A stretch of DNA of 64,000 nucleotides from positions 87,592 through 151,591 of the forward strand of contig JAFUTH010000001.1 of assembly GCA_017484285.1 (NCBI GenBank). The letters are read 5' to 3'. Every line of letters starts with the position of its first letter. The stretch's first letter is position 1. This stretch comes from Treponema sp. Its GTDB lineage: Bacteria; Spirochaetota; Spirochaetia; Treponematales; Treponemataceae. The position numbers were made by a program, and so were the translations under genes. This document shows positions 34,972 through 43,608 of this stretch, piece after piece. The notes under the pieces are model-generated. The model was not told the DNA's origin and did not search any database. It saw only the letters and a list, made by a program, of their open reading frames with translations.

Positions 34972-37900
34972 ATGTCCCACATCTCCCGCGATATTTTTCG
35001 AGCGATACATGAAGGAAAATGGCTTTATCTCGAATACAAGAATCAGAAAGGGGAGTTGACGCGCTATTGGTTCGGGATTTCTTCGCTCGATATTGAAAAC
35101 AATCGGCTGATTGGGAAAGGGCTCCATGTTCGGAAGCACACGCTCATTGAGCCGATGAATATTCATATTGAGCGCATTCAGTCTTCTCAAATCGTTGACG
35201 GAACATATATGCCGCAAAATCAGGCTCTTATCGATGACATCAAAATCAATCCCGAAAAGTACGAAAGTCTTTTTTCTTCTTCGGCAAATCTAAAAGTCCT
35301 TAATTATCTTTCTGACTGCAACAAGCTGGAAGGCGTGCCGTCGCTCAATAAAGATTTTCACCTTATCGAAAAATTTGACGATGAGACTGCATATAAAAAT
35401 ATTCCCTACAAACTGAGCGATGCGCAATTTACAGGCCTGGTGGATGCGTTTTGTGCGGAGACATACCATAAGGCTGACCACGGGCAGCACGACACAAAGC
35501 AGCTCTGCCTGAACAAGCTGAGCATTTGGACGGCAAACGGACTGTATGTGCTTGCCTACCGCGAGATGCTTCTTGATGTTGCCGAGCGAACCTTGCGACC
35601 AGCTGAGGAAATTTCTTTTAACAAGGAGTTTGCGCTATCTTCTGCTGACGGCACAAGTCACGAGCGCGCGAGCATAAGCCGGTTTTTGGACGCGGAAGAT
35701 TTGTTTTTGCTTGAAGACTTTGAATCGCATTATAAAGAAATCGTTGAAATTATTTCTGAGCGGATTGGAAAAAATCAGCAGATTGATGAAATGCCGTATT
35801 TTCTGTGCCTGCAACGGCACAACAATGTTGACTTGGAAAAAGAATACGAATCAATTCTGAGCATGTACGCAGAAAATTCCGTGACCGTGCCGATTCACGC
35901 GTTTTTCGGCGAGCTTCTTACAATCGAACCGTCAGAAAATCCGCTTCCGATTGCGCTTTTGAACAATAAAGTAAACCTTGACCAGCTCCTTTCAATCTAT
36001 AACGCGATGAATTATCCCGTATCGTACATTCAAGGACCTCCTGGAACGGGCAAGACGAACACAATAATCAACACGATTGTGACAGCCTTCTTCAACGGAA
36101 AAAGCGTTCTGTTTGCTTCGTACAACAACCATCCGATTGACACCGTTTTTGAAACGCTTTCTTCTCTCAAATACACCCGCGGAACAGGGCAGGTTGAAAC
36201 GATTCCCTTTCCGATTCTCCGCTTGGGAAACAATGAAAAAGTCAAGGAAGCAATTCAGTACATAAAAGCATTGTTCGAGCATGTAAAAAATACGACGGTC
36301 TACGGCGGAACGCTTCTCCGCAATAAAGATGTGAAAATTGAGCGCACAAAGAAACTTGTTGAGCTTTTGAAACGCCATCAGGAAAAAGTTGATTTGTCGG
36401 AACGGAAGAACACGCTTGAAGCCCTTATCGAAAAATCGGAAAGCATGGAATTTCGTCTTACGCTTGAAGGTCAGCAGCTTTCGCTCATAAAAAAACGGCT
36501 TGAAGAAATCGGCGAAATCACCGACAAGGACGCGCTTTCTCTCTTGCAAGATGACAATGACTTTATGAAGTATTTGTATTTTACTTCGGCGGGATTTATA
36601 AAGCGGCTTTCCGAGCCAGAGTTTGAGGATTTATGGAACATTCTTTCGATGTGCGATGAGCAGAAACAGGTTGTTGCGTTCAACAAATACACGGCTGTTT
36701 CGGAAAATCTAAAAAAATTGCAGAAAGTATTCCCGATAATCGCAACGACCTGCATTTCTGCACACAAACTGGGCGACGCAAAGGCCGATTTTGACATGAC
36801 GATTATCGATGAGGCAAGCCAGTGCAATACAGCGGTTTCGCTTGTGCCGATAATCCGCGGGAAATCCTTAATGCTCGTAGGTGACCCGCAGCAGCTTAAC
36901 CCTGTCATTACGCTTGATGAGGGAATAAATCATGTGCTCAAAGAAAAATACAGCGTGAGCGATGATTACGACTACATTGAAAATTCGATTTACAAAGCTT
37001 TTTTGGCGAACGATGCGGTGAGCGAGGAAATCTTGCTTCACAATCACTACCGCTGCGCAAAAGAAATAATTGAGTTCAACAACAAAAAATATTACGGTGG
37101 AAAGCTGAATGTGTATTGCGAGCGGAGAATAGAAGACCCGCTTATGTTCTGCAATGTTGAGGATTCGAGCGATAACATAAAAAACGCAAGTCAGGCAGAA
37201 GCGGATAAAATCGTTTCGTTCATAAAAGAACATCCCGAAAAGAGCGTGGGCATAATCACGCCGTTCAGAAATCAAAAAGAACTGATAGAGGAATCTTTAA
37301 AAGAGGCAGGACTGGATTCTGAAAAATATCCGTGCGGAACGGTTCATGCCTTTCAAGGTGACGAAAAAGACACGGTGCTTTTCTCGCTTGCGCTCACACC
37401 AAAAACACGGGGCAAGACTTACGAATGGCTTAAAAACAACCGCGAGCTTATAAATGTGGCGACAAGCCGCGCAAAAGACTTGCTTCTGCTGATTGCCGAC
37501 AGTTCCCAAATCGAGCGGCTTCATGCAGAAACAAACGACGACAAGGGTGATGATTTGTATGAACTTTCGCACTATGTCAAAGCCAACGGCGTGTATGAAA
37601 TTTCCCATCGCGAAAATTCTTCCCGTGCGCTCGGAACAAAGCCGTACAAGACCGAAACCGAGCAGACCTTTCTAACGACCTTGAATCATGCGCTTTCAAA
37701 CATCATTGCAAACGGAAAGAAATTCACCGTCCATTGTGAAGTGCCGATTGCACAAGTGTTTTCGGACAATCTTTCAAAATCAGATTTTTTTTACAAGGGC
37801 AGATTCGACTTTGTAATTTATCAGATAGGATTGCGTAAAAAAGAATTTCCTGTCCTTGCGATTGAGCTGAACGGCAGGGAGCATTATGAGGATGAACGCG

Positions 37901-38037
37901 TAAAACGCCGTGATGCACAGAAGCAGGAAATCTGCCGCAAGCATGGTTTTGAGCTGATTCAAGTGGAAAACTCGTATGCCAGACGATACAATTTTGTGAA
38001 AGAGATTCTGGCGGATTATTTTAAGAAGCGAGAATAA
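34972..38037 (+). CDS. Dna2/NAM7-like SF1 helicase with WYL-like N-terminus and C-terminal nuclease
   Basis: A 1021-residue protein. Residues about 5-90 resemble a WYL ligand-binding domain (IFRAIHEGKWLYLEYKNQ...ERIQSSQIVDGTY). The helicase core has Walker A IQGPPGTGKTNT (about 354), IIDEASQCN (about 611), VGDPQQLNPV, HYRCAKEIIEF, GTVHAFQGDEKDTV and LINVATSRAKDLL. The last 120 residues form a DUF2726/PD-(D/E)XK-like nuclease domain (FDFVIY, VLAIELNGREHYEDE, then a lysine-rich helix). WYL-helicase-nuclease combinations are typical of defence islands (established for related architectures). The start follows the antitoxin remnant with AAGGAAAAC upstream. It sits between the two copies of the 137-bp repeat. 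Confidence 0.8.
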   Translation: MSHISRDIFRAIHEGKWLYLEYKNQKGELTRYWFGISSLDIENNRLIGKGLHVRKHTLIEPMNIHIERIQSSQIVDGTYMPQNQALIDDIKINPEKYESLFSSSANLKVLNYLSDCNKLEGVPSLNKDFHLIEKFDDETAYKNIPYKLSDAQFTGLVDAFCAETYHKADHGQHDTKQLCLNKLSIWTANGLYVLAYREMLLDVAERTLRPAEEISFNKEFALSSADGTSHERASISRFLDAEDLFLLEDFESHYKEIVEIISERIGKNQQIDEMPYFLCLQRHNNVDLEKEYESILSMYAENSVTVPIHAFFGELLTIEPSENPLPIALLNNKVNLDQLLSIYNAMNYPVSYIQGPPGTGKTNTIINTIVTAFFNGKSVLFASYNNHPIDTVFETLSSLKYTRGTGQVETIPFPILRLGNNEKVKEAIQYIKALFEHVKNTTVYGGTLLRNKDVKIERTKKLVELLKRHQEKVDLSERKNTLEALIEKSESMEFRLTLEGQQLSLIKKRLEEIGEITDKDALSLLQDDNDFMKYLYFTSAGFIKRLSEPEFEDLWNILSMCDEQKQVVAFNKYTAVSENLKKLQKVFPIIATTCISAHKLGDAKADFDMTIIDEASQCNTAVSLVPIIRGKSLMLVGDPQQLNPVITLDEGINHVLKEKYSVSDDYDYIENSIYKAFLANDAVSEEILLHNHYRCAKEIIEFNNKKYYGGKLNVYCERRIEDPLMFCNVEDSSDNIKNASQAEADKIVSFIKEHPEKSVGIITPFRNQKELIEESLKEAGLDSEKYPCGTVHAFQGDEKDTVLFSLALTPKTRGKTYEWLKNNRELINVATSRAKDLLLLIADSSQIERLHAETNDDKGDDLYELSHYVKANGVYEISHRENSSRALGTKPYKTETEQTFLTTLNHALSNIIANGKKFTVHCEVPIAQVFSDNLSKSDFFYKGRFDFVIYQIGLRKKEFPVLAIELNGREHYEDERVKRRDAQKQEICRKHGFELIQVENSYARRYNFVKEILADYFKKRE

Positions 38038-38085
38038 CTTTTATGTGTAATTATTTAATTTACATTTCCCTTTCAGGAGGCGAGT

Positions 38086-38940
38086 ATGGAAAAATCTCTA
38101 AGCAAGATTAAAGTTTTTGACAGCAAGAATGTCCGCACGGCATGGAACGAAGATGAAGAAGAATGGTATTTTTCTGTCGTTGATATTTGCTGGATTCTTG
38201 CGGACAGCCCTGATTTTACCACAGCGCGAAAATATTGGAATAAACTGAAACAGAGACTTTCTGAAGAAGGAAGTGAACTGGTGACAAATTGTCACCAGTT
38301 GAAATTACCGGCGGCTGACGGGAAAATGCGTGCGACAGATGTTCTTTCTACAAAAAATGTCCTGCGTCTTGTTCAGTCAATTCCTTCTCCAAAGGCAGAG
38401 CCTTTTAAAATGTGGCTTGCTCAGGTTGGCAGCGAGCGGTTGGACGAAATCGCAGATCCCGAAAAAGCAATCCTGCGCGGTGCTGATTTCTATCGTGCCA
38501 AAGGTTATACAGAAGGTTGGATACACCAGCGTTTGCAGACTATCGAAATGCGCAAAGAGTTGACCGATGAATGGAAAGCGCGTGGTATTGAGAAAGAAAA
38601 AGATTATGCGATTCTTACAAATGAAATGACAAAGGCCTGGAGCGGACTTTCGGTAAAAGAATACAAGCAGAAAAAAGGCTTGAAAAAAGAGAACCTGCGC
38701 GACAACATGACGAATATTGAACTTGTTTTGAATATGCTTGCCGAAGTTACTGCGACTTCAATTTCAAAGCAAGAGCAACCTGAAGGTTTTGAAGCGAATA
38801 AAGATGTCTCTGTCCGAGGCGGAAAAGTCGCAAACACCGCAAAAAAAGAATACGAAAAAGCGACTGGACTAAAAGCTGTCTCATCTTTGAATGCAAAGGA
38901 TAAACCCGCATTGGAAGTGAAAAGTGAAAACGACAGGTGA
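38086..38940 (+). CDS. Bro-N domain protein with DinD-like C-terminus
   Basis: A 284-residue protein. Residues 5-115 are a Bro-N (phage antirepressor-type DNA-binding) domain: KVFDSKNVRTAWNEDEEEWY, FSVVDICWILADS, LRLVQSIPSPKAEPFKMWLA. Residues 140-275 match the DinD/Bro C-terminal region (YAILTNEMTKAWSGLSVKEY, NMTNIELVLNMLAE, RGGKVANTAKKEYEKATG). Such proteins occur on phages and mobile islands and may regulate stress or prophage genes. AGGAGG lies nine bases before the ATG. It is the last intact gene inside the repeat-bracketed segment. Confidence 0.85.
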   Translation: MEKSLSKIKVFDSKNVRTAWNEDEEEWYFSVVDICWILADSPDFTTARKYWNKLKQRLSEEGSELVTNCHQLKLPAADGKMRATDVLSTKNVLRLVQSIPSPKAEPFKMWLAQVGSERLDEIADPEKAILRGADFYRAKGYTEGWIHQRLQTIEMRKELTDEWKARGIEKEKDYAILTNEMTKAWSGLSVKEYKQKKGLKKENLRDNMTNIELVLNMLAEVTATSISKQEQPEGFEANKDVSVRGGKVANTAKKEYEKATGLKAVSSLNAKDKPALEVKSENDR

Positions 38941-39280
38941 TATGGTCGCTCGGAAAATGCGACAACATTTCTGATTTTTTAGGAAACCGAACTGAAAGCT
39001 ATCCTGCGGAAATGAAAACATGGAAAATCGCACAGAATGAATCTCAAATGTTCGATTCTCTTACAAAATCATTTGAGATTTTAAAGACACTTTTCGACTA
39101 TAAGGAAAAAGAAGCGGGACTAAAGCATGAAGTTGATGAAAAGAAATGCGCCAAGCAGCGCGTGATTTGCTCAAAAATCATATTCTTGAAGTCTGCGCTC
39201 CTCCGCTTTTGCGGCTTTCCACAACGGGAAGCGAAGAGCGGGAGAAAATTATTGCGGCATTACAAAACAAAATCAGATGA
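38937..39280 (+). pseudogene. Frameshifted gene remnant
   Basis: The first frame (38937 to about 39140) reads a helical stretch with DSLTKSFEILKTLFDYKEKE. A second frame, open from 39140, continues AARDLLKNHILEVCAPPLLRL and stops at TGA 39278-39280. Both halves look like real protein and join naturally if one frameshift near 39140 is undone. I do not recognise the family. The left end overlaps the Bro-N stop; the right end meets the second copy of the direct repeat. Confidence 0.45.
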
Positions 39281-39412
39281 TTCTTTGTCCGAACTGTGAT
39301 AAAATAAAGAGAATGGAGGTGCTTGTATGTCTGATTTTGCCTATGACTATTTCAATACGGAACTTGACAAACTCGCTTTGCCCGAGCTTACGCAGATTTT
39401 TGAGAAGGTGAA
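39276..39412 (+). repeat. Right copy of the 137-bp direct repeat
   Basis: Partner of 34815-34951 (124 of 137 identical, ungapped). It covers the candidate extended -10 TGATAAAAT (39296-39304), the GGAGGTG ribosome binding site and the first 29 codons of the intact antitoxin gene. Confidence 0.85.
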
Positions 39413-39542
39413 ATCTCTCATCTCGAAACGCACGAATGAAAAGTCGTCATCATTTTCCCGTGCGCTTGGCGGATTGGAAGAAGGCTTTTACATGGCTCCT
39501 GATTTTGACGAAACACCAGAGTGTTTCAAGGAGTATATGTGA
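39327..39542 (+). CDS. VapB-type antitoxin (DUF2281-like)
   Basis: A 71-residue protein. The N-terminal half is helical (LPELTQIFEKVKSLISKR); the end (LGGLEEGFYMAPDFDETPECFKEYM) matches the toxin-wrapping tail of DUF2281/VapB antitoxins. GGAGGTG lies six bases before the ATG. Its stop overlaps the toxin GTG start by four bases, as in coupled toxin-antitoxin pairs. A truncated copy lies at 34866. Confidence 0.8.
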   Translation: MSDFAYDYFNTELDKLALPELTQIFEKVKSLISKRTNEKSSSFSRALGGLEEGFYMAPDFDETPECFKEYM

Positions 39543-39919
39543 ACTACATTCTCGACACAAACATTCTTGTGTACTCGCTTTGCAATCCGTCCGAACTGTC
39601 AAAAGAAGCACGGCGAATTGTCACATCTGAAAGAAACTTAAGCGTAAGCATCGTTTCATTTTGGGAAATCGCGATAAAGCAAACGCTCGGAAAACTGAAC
39701 ATAAAATCAACGATTCCTCAGATTGAAAAGATTTGCTTTGACCGCGATATAAAGATTCTGCCCATCTCGTCAGCCGAAATTGAGGGAATAAAAGAACTTC
39801 CGCCTATTCACAGAGACCCGTTTGACCGACTGATAATCTCACAAGCAATGCAGAATAATCTGTGTCTTGTGACAAGTGACACAATCATTCCAAAATACGA
39901 TGTAAAAACACTGTGGTAA
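39539..39919 (+). CDS. VapC-type PIN-domain ribonuclease toxin
   Basis: A 126-residue PIN toxin: NYILDTNILVYSL (first Asp), SFWEIAIK (Glu), HRDPFDRLIISQA (Asp) and TSDTIIPKYD (last acidic position) give the complete metal-binding set. VapC toxins cut tRNA or rRNA. The GTG start at 39539 has AAGGAG five bases upstream and overlaps the antitoxin stop. Confidence 0.88.
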   Translation: MNYILDTNILVYSLCNPSELSKEARRIVTSERNLSVSIVSFWEIAIKQTLGKLNIKSTIPQIEKICFDRDIKILPISSAEIEGIKELPPIHRDPFDRLIISQAMQNNLCLVTSDTIIPKYDVKTLW

Positions 39920-40117
39920 AAACTAACTTTTAAGAAAAACTTGTTTCGTTCGGCGCGAACAAGAACAGAAGATATTCATTGAAATAATGGAGTAAACTCT
40001 ATGTCAAAATCTTCCTGTCTGAAATAGCAGTCTTATGTAGGAAGGCTTTAGCTTTTCTTCGCTTGATAGTATAACGAACTCCCTAAAATATCCCCAATAG
40101 CCACACCACCGTTTTTC

Positions 40118-40126
40118 TGCTAAAAT
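40118..40126 (+). promoter_or_regulatory. Extended -10 promoter six bases before the FemAB-like start
   Basis: TGCTAAAAT (TGn plus TAAAAT at 40121-40126) ends six bases before the ATG at 40133. No Shine-Dalgarno is present, so the mRNA is probably leaderless. The preceding 39920-40117 holds only a weak inverted repeat near 39948-39972 and no gene. Confidence 0.55.
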
Positions 40127-40132
40127 CACTGT

Positions 40133-41182
40133 ATGGCAAAGCGTTTTCAGCAGTCGGATTTTTGGTGCAACTTTAAATGTGCGCACGGGTGGAGCAAAAT
40201 CAGCGAGAGCGGGGTGAATGTCCTCGTCCGCACTTTCAAAAAAGCATTCCTGAGTTTTTCTCTTGCGTATATTCCGCTTGCTCCCGAACGGGAAGAGGGC
40301 GAGGGGGAAGATTCATACATTTCTCGTCTCGGTGAGTTTTCTTCGCGGCTCAAAAAAGCCCTTCCCAAAAACACGCTCTGCATCCGCTACGACATTCCCT
40401 TTGATTTTCCAACGCCAGAGGAGCGGGATTCGTTCGTCTCTCGCACTGGCGAGCTTTCTAAGGCGACGGGCGTTCACATCAAAAAGAACAAGGTTGACAT
40501 TCAGCCGCCTGACTCCACTTTCCTTGACCTCTCAAAATCTGAGGACGATTTGCTTGCTTCCATGAAGAACAAGTGGCGTTACAATGTGCGCTATGCCGCA
40601 AAGCATGGGGTCGAAGTGCGCTCGGTTACGGCGGATTCTCCCGATTTCGAAAAAGACTTGGATTCATTCTACGAGCTTTATAAAACGACGGCGAGCCGAG
40701 ACGGAATCGGGCTTCACCCAAAATCATACTACAAGGATTTGCTGGAGCGGGGCGCGAAGTCCGAAAAATCTGATTCAGACGAAAAAACAAAAATCACGCT
40801 CTATATCGCAAGCCACGAGGGCGAGGACTTGGCGGCAATCATCACACTCTTCCAAAAAGATGAGGCAATCTATCTCTACGGCTGCTCGGGGAACAACAAG
40901 CGCAATCTCATGCCCGCGTATCTCGTTCAGTGGACGGCAATCCGCGAGGCTAAGGCGTTCACAAGCAAAATCTACGACTTTTACGGAATGCCACCGACTG
41001 ACGACGAAAACCACCCGATGCACGGTCTCTACCTTTTTAAGACGGGCTTCGGCGGCGCGCATGTTCACAGGCCGGGCAGCTTTGACATTCCGCTCTCGCC
41101 CTTGTATTCGCTCTACAGCACGGCGGAAAATCTCCGCGCGTTCTGGCACAAAAAGGTCTTAAAAAAGATTCGCGGACGGTAA
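40133..41182 (+). CDS. FemAB-family (GNAT-like) aminoacyltransferase
   Basis: A 349-residue protein of the FemAB/peptidoglycan-bridge family with two GNAT-like halves. Characteristic parts are MKNKWRYNVRYAAKHGVEV, LYKTTASRDGIGLHPKSYY, GEDLAAIITLFQKDEAIYLY and the end pattern IYDFYGMPPTDDENHPMHGL...LFKTGFGG. Family members add amino acids from aminoacyl-tRNA to lipid II or other substrates. The exact substrate in a spirochaete, which has a thin peptidoglycan, is unknown. The gene is single and followed by a terminator. Confidence 0.85.
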   Translation: MAKRFQQSDFWCNFKCAHGWSKISESGVNVLVRTFKKAFLSFSLAYIPLAPEREEGEGEDSYISRLGEFSSRLKKALPKNTLCIRYDIPFDFPTPEERDSFVSRTGELSKATGVHIKKNKVDIQPPDSTFLDLSKSEDDLLASMKNKWRYNVRYAAKHGVEVRSVTADSPDFEKDLDSFYELYKTTASRDGIGLHPKSYYKDLLERGAKSEKSDSDEKTKITLYIASHEGEDLAAIITLFQKDEAIYLYGCSGNNKRNLMPAYLVQWTAIREAKAFTSKIYDFYGMPPTDDENHPMHGLYLFKTGFGGAHVHRPGSFDIPLSPLYSLYSTAENLRAFWHKKVLKKIRGR

Positions 41183-41190
41183 AAAAAGGG

Positions 41191-41219
41191 ACGGGCGAGT
41201 CCGCATCTCCCGTTTTTTT
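41191..41219 (+). terminator. Intrinsic terminator after the FemAB-like gene
   Basis: ACGGG (41191-41195) pairs with CCCGT (41209-41213), with G97-C107 and A98-T106 inside, followed by seven T (41213-41219). The stem is short but the T run is good. Its T run also forms the left edge of the shared 43-bp motif. Confidence 0.65.
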
Positions 41220-41256
41220 AATATTTCAGAAACAAAGCGCAAACATTTCGCAAATA
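41214..41256 (+). promoter_or_regulatory. 43-bp motif shared with the region before the barrel gene at 58001
   Basis: Ungapped match of 34 of 43 bases to 57937-57979, with the best part ATTTC-x-GAAACAAA and a second block AAACA...GCAAATA. It lies 46 bases before the start of the efflux operon. Two related half-sites one helical turn or so apart fit an OmpR-type regulator site (inference). Confidence 0.55.
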
Positions 41257-41266
41257 CGGTATCAGT

Positions 41267-41296
41267 ACACTCCTTGCAGATTTTTACAAGGAGTGT
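41267..41296 (+). promoter_or_regulatory. Hairpin that would hide the tolC-like gene's ribosome binding site
   Basis: ACACTCCTTG (41267-41276) and CAAGGAGTGT (41287-41296) form a perfect 10-bp stem with a 10-base loop. The right arm contains AAGGAG, the Shine-Dalgarno for the ATG at 41303. When folded, translation of the efflux operon should be blocked. The T5 after it also allows a weak terminator. Confidence 0.6.
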
Positions 41297-41302
41297 TTTT
41301 GT

Positions 41303-42673
41303 ATGAAAAAACTCGTTGCGATTTTTACGACGGTGTTGCTCGCTGCAACCGTGGGGGCGCAAGAAAACCTCACGCTCACGGTGGAAGAAGCCGTTGACTA
41401 CGCGCGTGAGCACAGCCGAACGATTCGGAGCGCGGCTATCGATGTCGAAAGTCAGAGCGATGCGCGAAATCATGTGCTCAATGTCTTTCTTCCGAATGTG
41501 AGTTTTTCGGGCACGATTACCAAGCCGAATGAATACGACACGACCTACGCCACGCTTTTAAATCCGCTCTACGAACAGACGACAGGCACGCGACCGCTTC
41601 CCACGGATTTTACGTCTACGGGCGATGAATACACGGTTGTCGGCACGGCGAGCATTTCGTTCACCTGGGCGCTCTCTATCATCGAGAATGTAAAAAAAGC
41701 CAACCGTGACTATGAGGCGGGCGTGATTAGCTGGGAGCAGACTGTCAAACAGAACGAGCGCGATGTAAAAAAGCTCTTTTATTCGATGCTTCTCTCTCAA
41801 AAAACGCTCGAAAACGACAAAGATTCGCTCGAAAATGCCTTCCAGCGCTACACGAAGACTGAAAGAAGCTACCGGGCAGGCTCATCTCCGCGCCTCGACG
41901 TGCTCCAAAGCCATGTCACCTACGAGAACATGAAAATCGACGTGGAAAAAGAAGAAGCCGCGTTCAATCAGCAGATGAAGCAGTTCGCCTACATTCTTGG
42001 TCTTCCGCCGTCAACAAAAATCACGCTCTCGGGAACGCTCGACACTGTAATTGATGAATTCGACCGCGAGGCAATGATGGAAGCATACAGCGCGTACAAT
42101 TCGGAAATCCGCCTGCTCGAAACGAAAATCAAATCGGTTTCGGCGCAAATGCGCGGCCTCAACCTCGACTCGTTCACGCCAAAACTGAGTTTTTCGTACG
42201 CGACGAACCAAACCTTGCACCCGATAGATAGCGACTGGCTCGACGGCTCAAACTGGAGCGATAAGGGCAGCGCGAGCATGTCTCTCACATGGAGTTTTAC
42301 CGACGCGCTTCCGTTTTCGAACAACCGCATCAAATACAACAATCTGCGCCGCGAACGGGAGCAACTGGAGCTTTCTCTTGAGCAGACAAAAGACAAAATC
42401 ACGCTCGACACCGAAAAACTGTTCGACGATTTGGAGGCAGCCGCCGCGCGAATCAAAGCAAGCAAAGAAAACATTGCGCTCGCCGAAGAATCCTACACGC
42501 TCCTGTCGAACGCATACAATAACGGCACGGTGGACTTCATCGAAGTGAAGGAAGCCGAAACGCAGCTCAACAAAGCCCGCCTTGCTGAGCAGAGTGAGTT
42601 GTACACCTACATTTCCTCGCTCACCGAGCTGGAATATATTCTTGACTTACCCGCAAACTGGCGGAACTTATAA
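41303..42673 (+). CDS. TolC-family outer-membrane efflux protein
   Basis: A 456-residue OEP/TolC-like protein with a signal peptide (to about residue 20, TVGA). The two helical repeats carry the family patterns LTLTVEEAVDYAREHSRTI, YRAGSSPRLDVLQSHVTYENM and its counterpart YNNGTVDFIEVKEAETQLNKA. It forms the trimeric exit duct of a tripartite pump. Length is normal. It begins the operon with the adaptor (15 bases downstream) and the RND pump. Confidence 0.92.
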   Translation: MKKLVAIFTTVLLAATVGAQENLTLTVEEAVDYAREHSRTIRSAAIDVESQSDARNHVLNVFLPNVSFSGTITKPNEYDTTYATLLNPLYEQTTGTRPLPTDFTSTGDEYTVVGTASISFTWALSIIENVKKANRDYEAGVISWEQTVKQNERDVKKLFYSMLLSQKTLENDKDSLENAFQRYTKTERSYRAGSSPRLDVLQSHVTYENMKIDVEKEEAAFNQQMKQFAYILGLPPSTKITLSGTLDTVIDEFDREAMMEAYSAYNSEIRLLETKIKSVSAQMRGLNLDSFTPKLSFSYATNQTLHPIDSDWLDGSNWSDKGSASMSLTWSFTDALPFSNNRIKYNNLRREREQLELSLEQTKDKITLDTEKLFDDLEAAAARIKASKENIALAEESYTLLSNAYNNGTVDFIEVKEAETQLNKARLAEQSELYTYISSLTELEYILDLPANWRNL

Positions 42674-42688
42674 AAAAGGAGACATCTT

Positions 42689-43597
42689 ATGAACAAATTG
42701 ATGATGACTGCGTTTTTTTGCGCGATGGCGTTTGCGCTTTCAACCTGCTCGTGCTCACAGAAAAAAGAGAACGCTGAATCAGCTTCTCCGCAGAAGGCAG
42801 AAACGACGGTTGCCGTGCAGACGGTGAGTCCGATTGACCTTGACGACTACATTGAATTCGGCGGAACGGTGCAGGCGGTAGACAGTGTTGCCGTGCTTCC
42901 GACCGTCGCGGGAAAAATCGCGAAAATCCTCGTGCAAGAGGGCGACCGCGTAACACAGAACCAGATTATCGCGCAAGTCGACGCGAGCAAACCGGGCGCA
43001 GATTTTACGATGAGCCCCGTGCGCGCGAGCCGAAGCGGAACGGTAACGACGCTTCCTGTCTCAATCGGCACGTACGTCACCACAAGCACGACGGTCGCCG
43101 AAATCGCGAGCATTGACAATCTCGAAATCAACGTAAACGTAAGCGAGCGATTCGTTCCGCTCGTAAAAGAAGAGCAGACGTGCGAAGTTTCCTTCAAAGC
43201 GTTTCCGAACGAAGTGTTTACCGCCACCGTCACGCGCCTGAGCCCGATTTTAGACCCTGCCACGCGCACTATGCAGACGACGCTCCGTCTGAGCGAAGGG
43301 CGCGGCATCATCAAAGCGGGCATGTTCGCCCATGTAAAGCTCGTCACCAAGCACAAGGAGCAGATTCTGACCGTGCCCGCCCGCGCGATTGTCACCAATA
43401 GCGGAAAGCCGTATGTGTTCATTGCGGACAGCACCGGGGAAAGCGCGACCGTGCGCCGCGTGCTTGTCGAGACTGGCATCAGCGTAGACGGCGTAACGGA
43501 AATTACGAGCGGGCTTCGTGCCGGAGACGCGGTTGTCGTTAAAGGGCAGAACATGATTTCCGACGGTCAGCGCGTGAACGCGGTGGCGGCGGAGTAA
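42689..43597 (+). CDS. RND efflux periplasmic adaptor (membrane fusion protein)
   Basis: A 302-residue adaptor with a lipoprotein-type signal (cysteines at 20 and 22, so anchoring to the inner membrane is likely). The lipoyl-like halves are split around a very short hairpin (SVAVLPTVAGKIAKILVQEG and VRASRSGTVTTLPVSIGTYV), followed by barrel and membrane-proximal domains (FKAFPNEVFTATVTRLSPIL, ILTVPARAIVTNSGKPYVF). It joins the pump to the TolC-like duct. AAGGAG precedes the ATG; the pump gene starts 11 bases after the stop. Confidence 0.9.
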   Translation: MNKLMMTAFFCAMAFALSTCSCSQKKENAESASPQKAETTVAVQTVSPIDLDDYIEFGGTVQAVDSVAVLPTVAGKIAKILVQEGDRVTQNQIIAQVDASKPGADFTMSPVRASRSGTVTTLPVSIGTYVTTSTTVAEIASIDNLEINVNVSERFVPLVKEEQTCEVSFKAFPNEVFTATVTRLSPILDPATRTMQTTLRLSEGRGIIKAGMFAHVKLVTKHKEQILTVPARAIVTNSGKPYVFIADSTGESATVRRVLVETGISVDGVTEITSGLRAGDAVVVKGQNMISDGQRVNAVAAE

Positions 43598-43608
43598 AGG
43601 AGCACGAT

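Noticed and set aside
38937..39299. Intact 120-residue gene after the Bro-N gene
   Set aside because: Its second half is Cys/Lys/Arg-rich and unlikely, while another frame over the same bases gives a convincing C-terminus; a frameshifted remnant fits better.
28722..40132. Accessory island as a prophage
   Set aside because: Apart from the Bro-N protein there are no integrase, capsid, tail, terminase or lysis genes, and no tRNA-type attachment site was seen.
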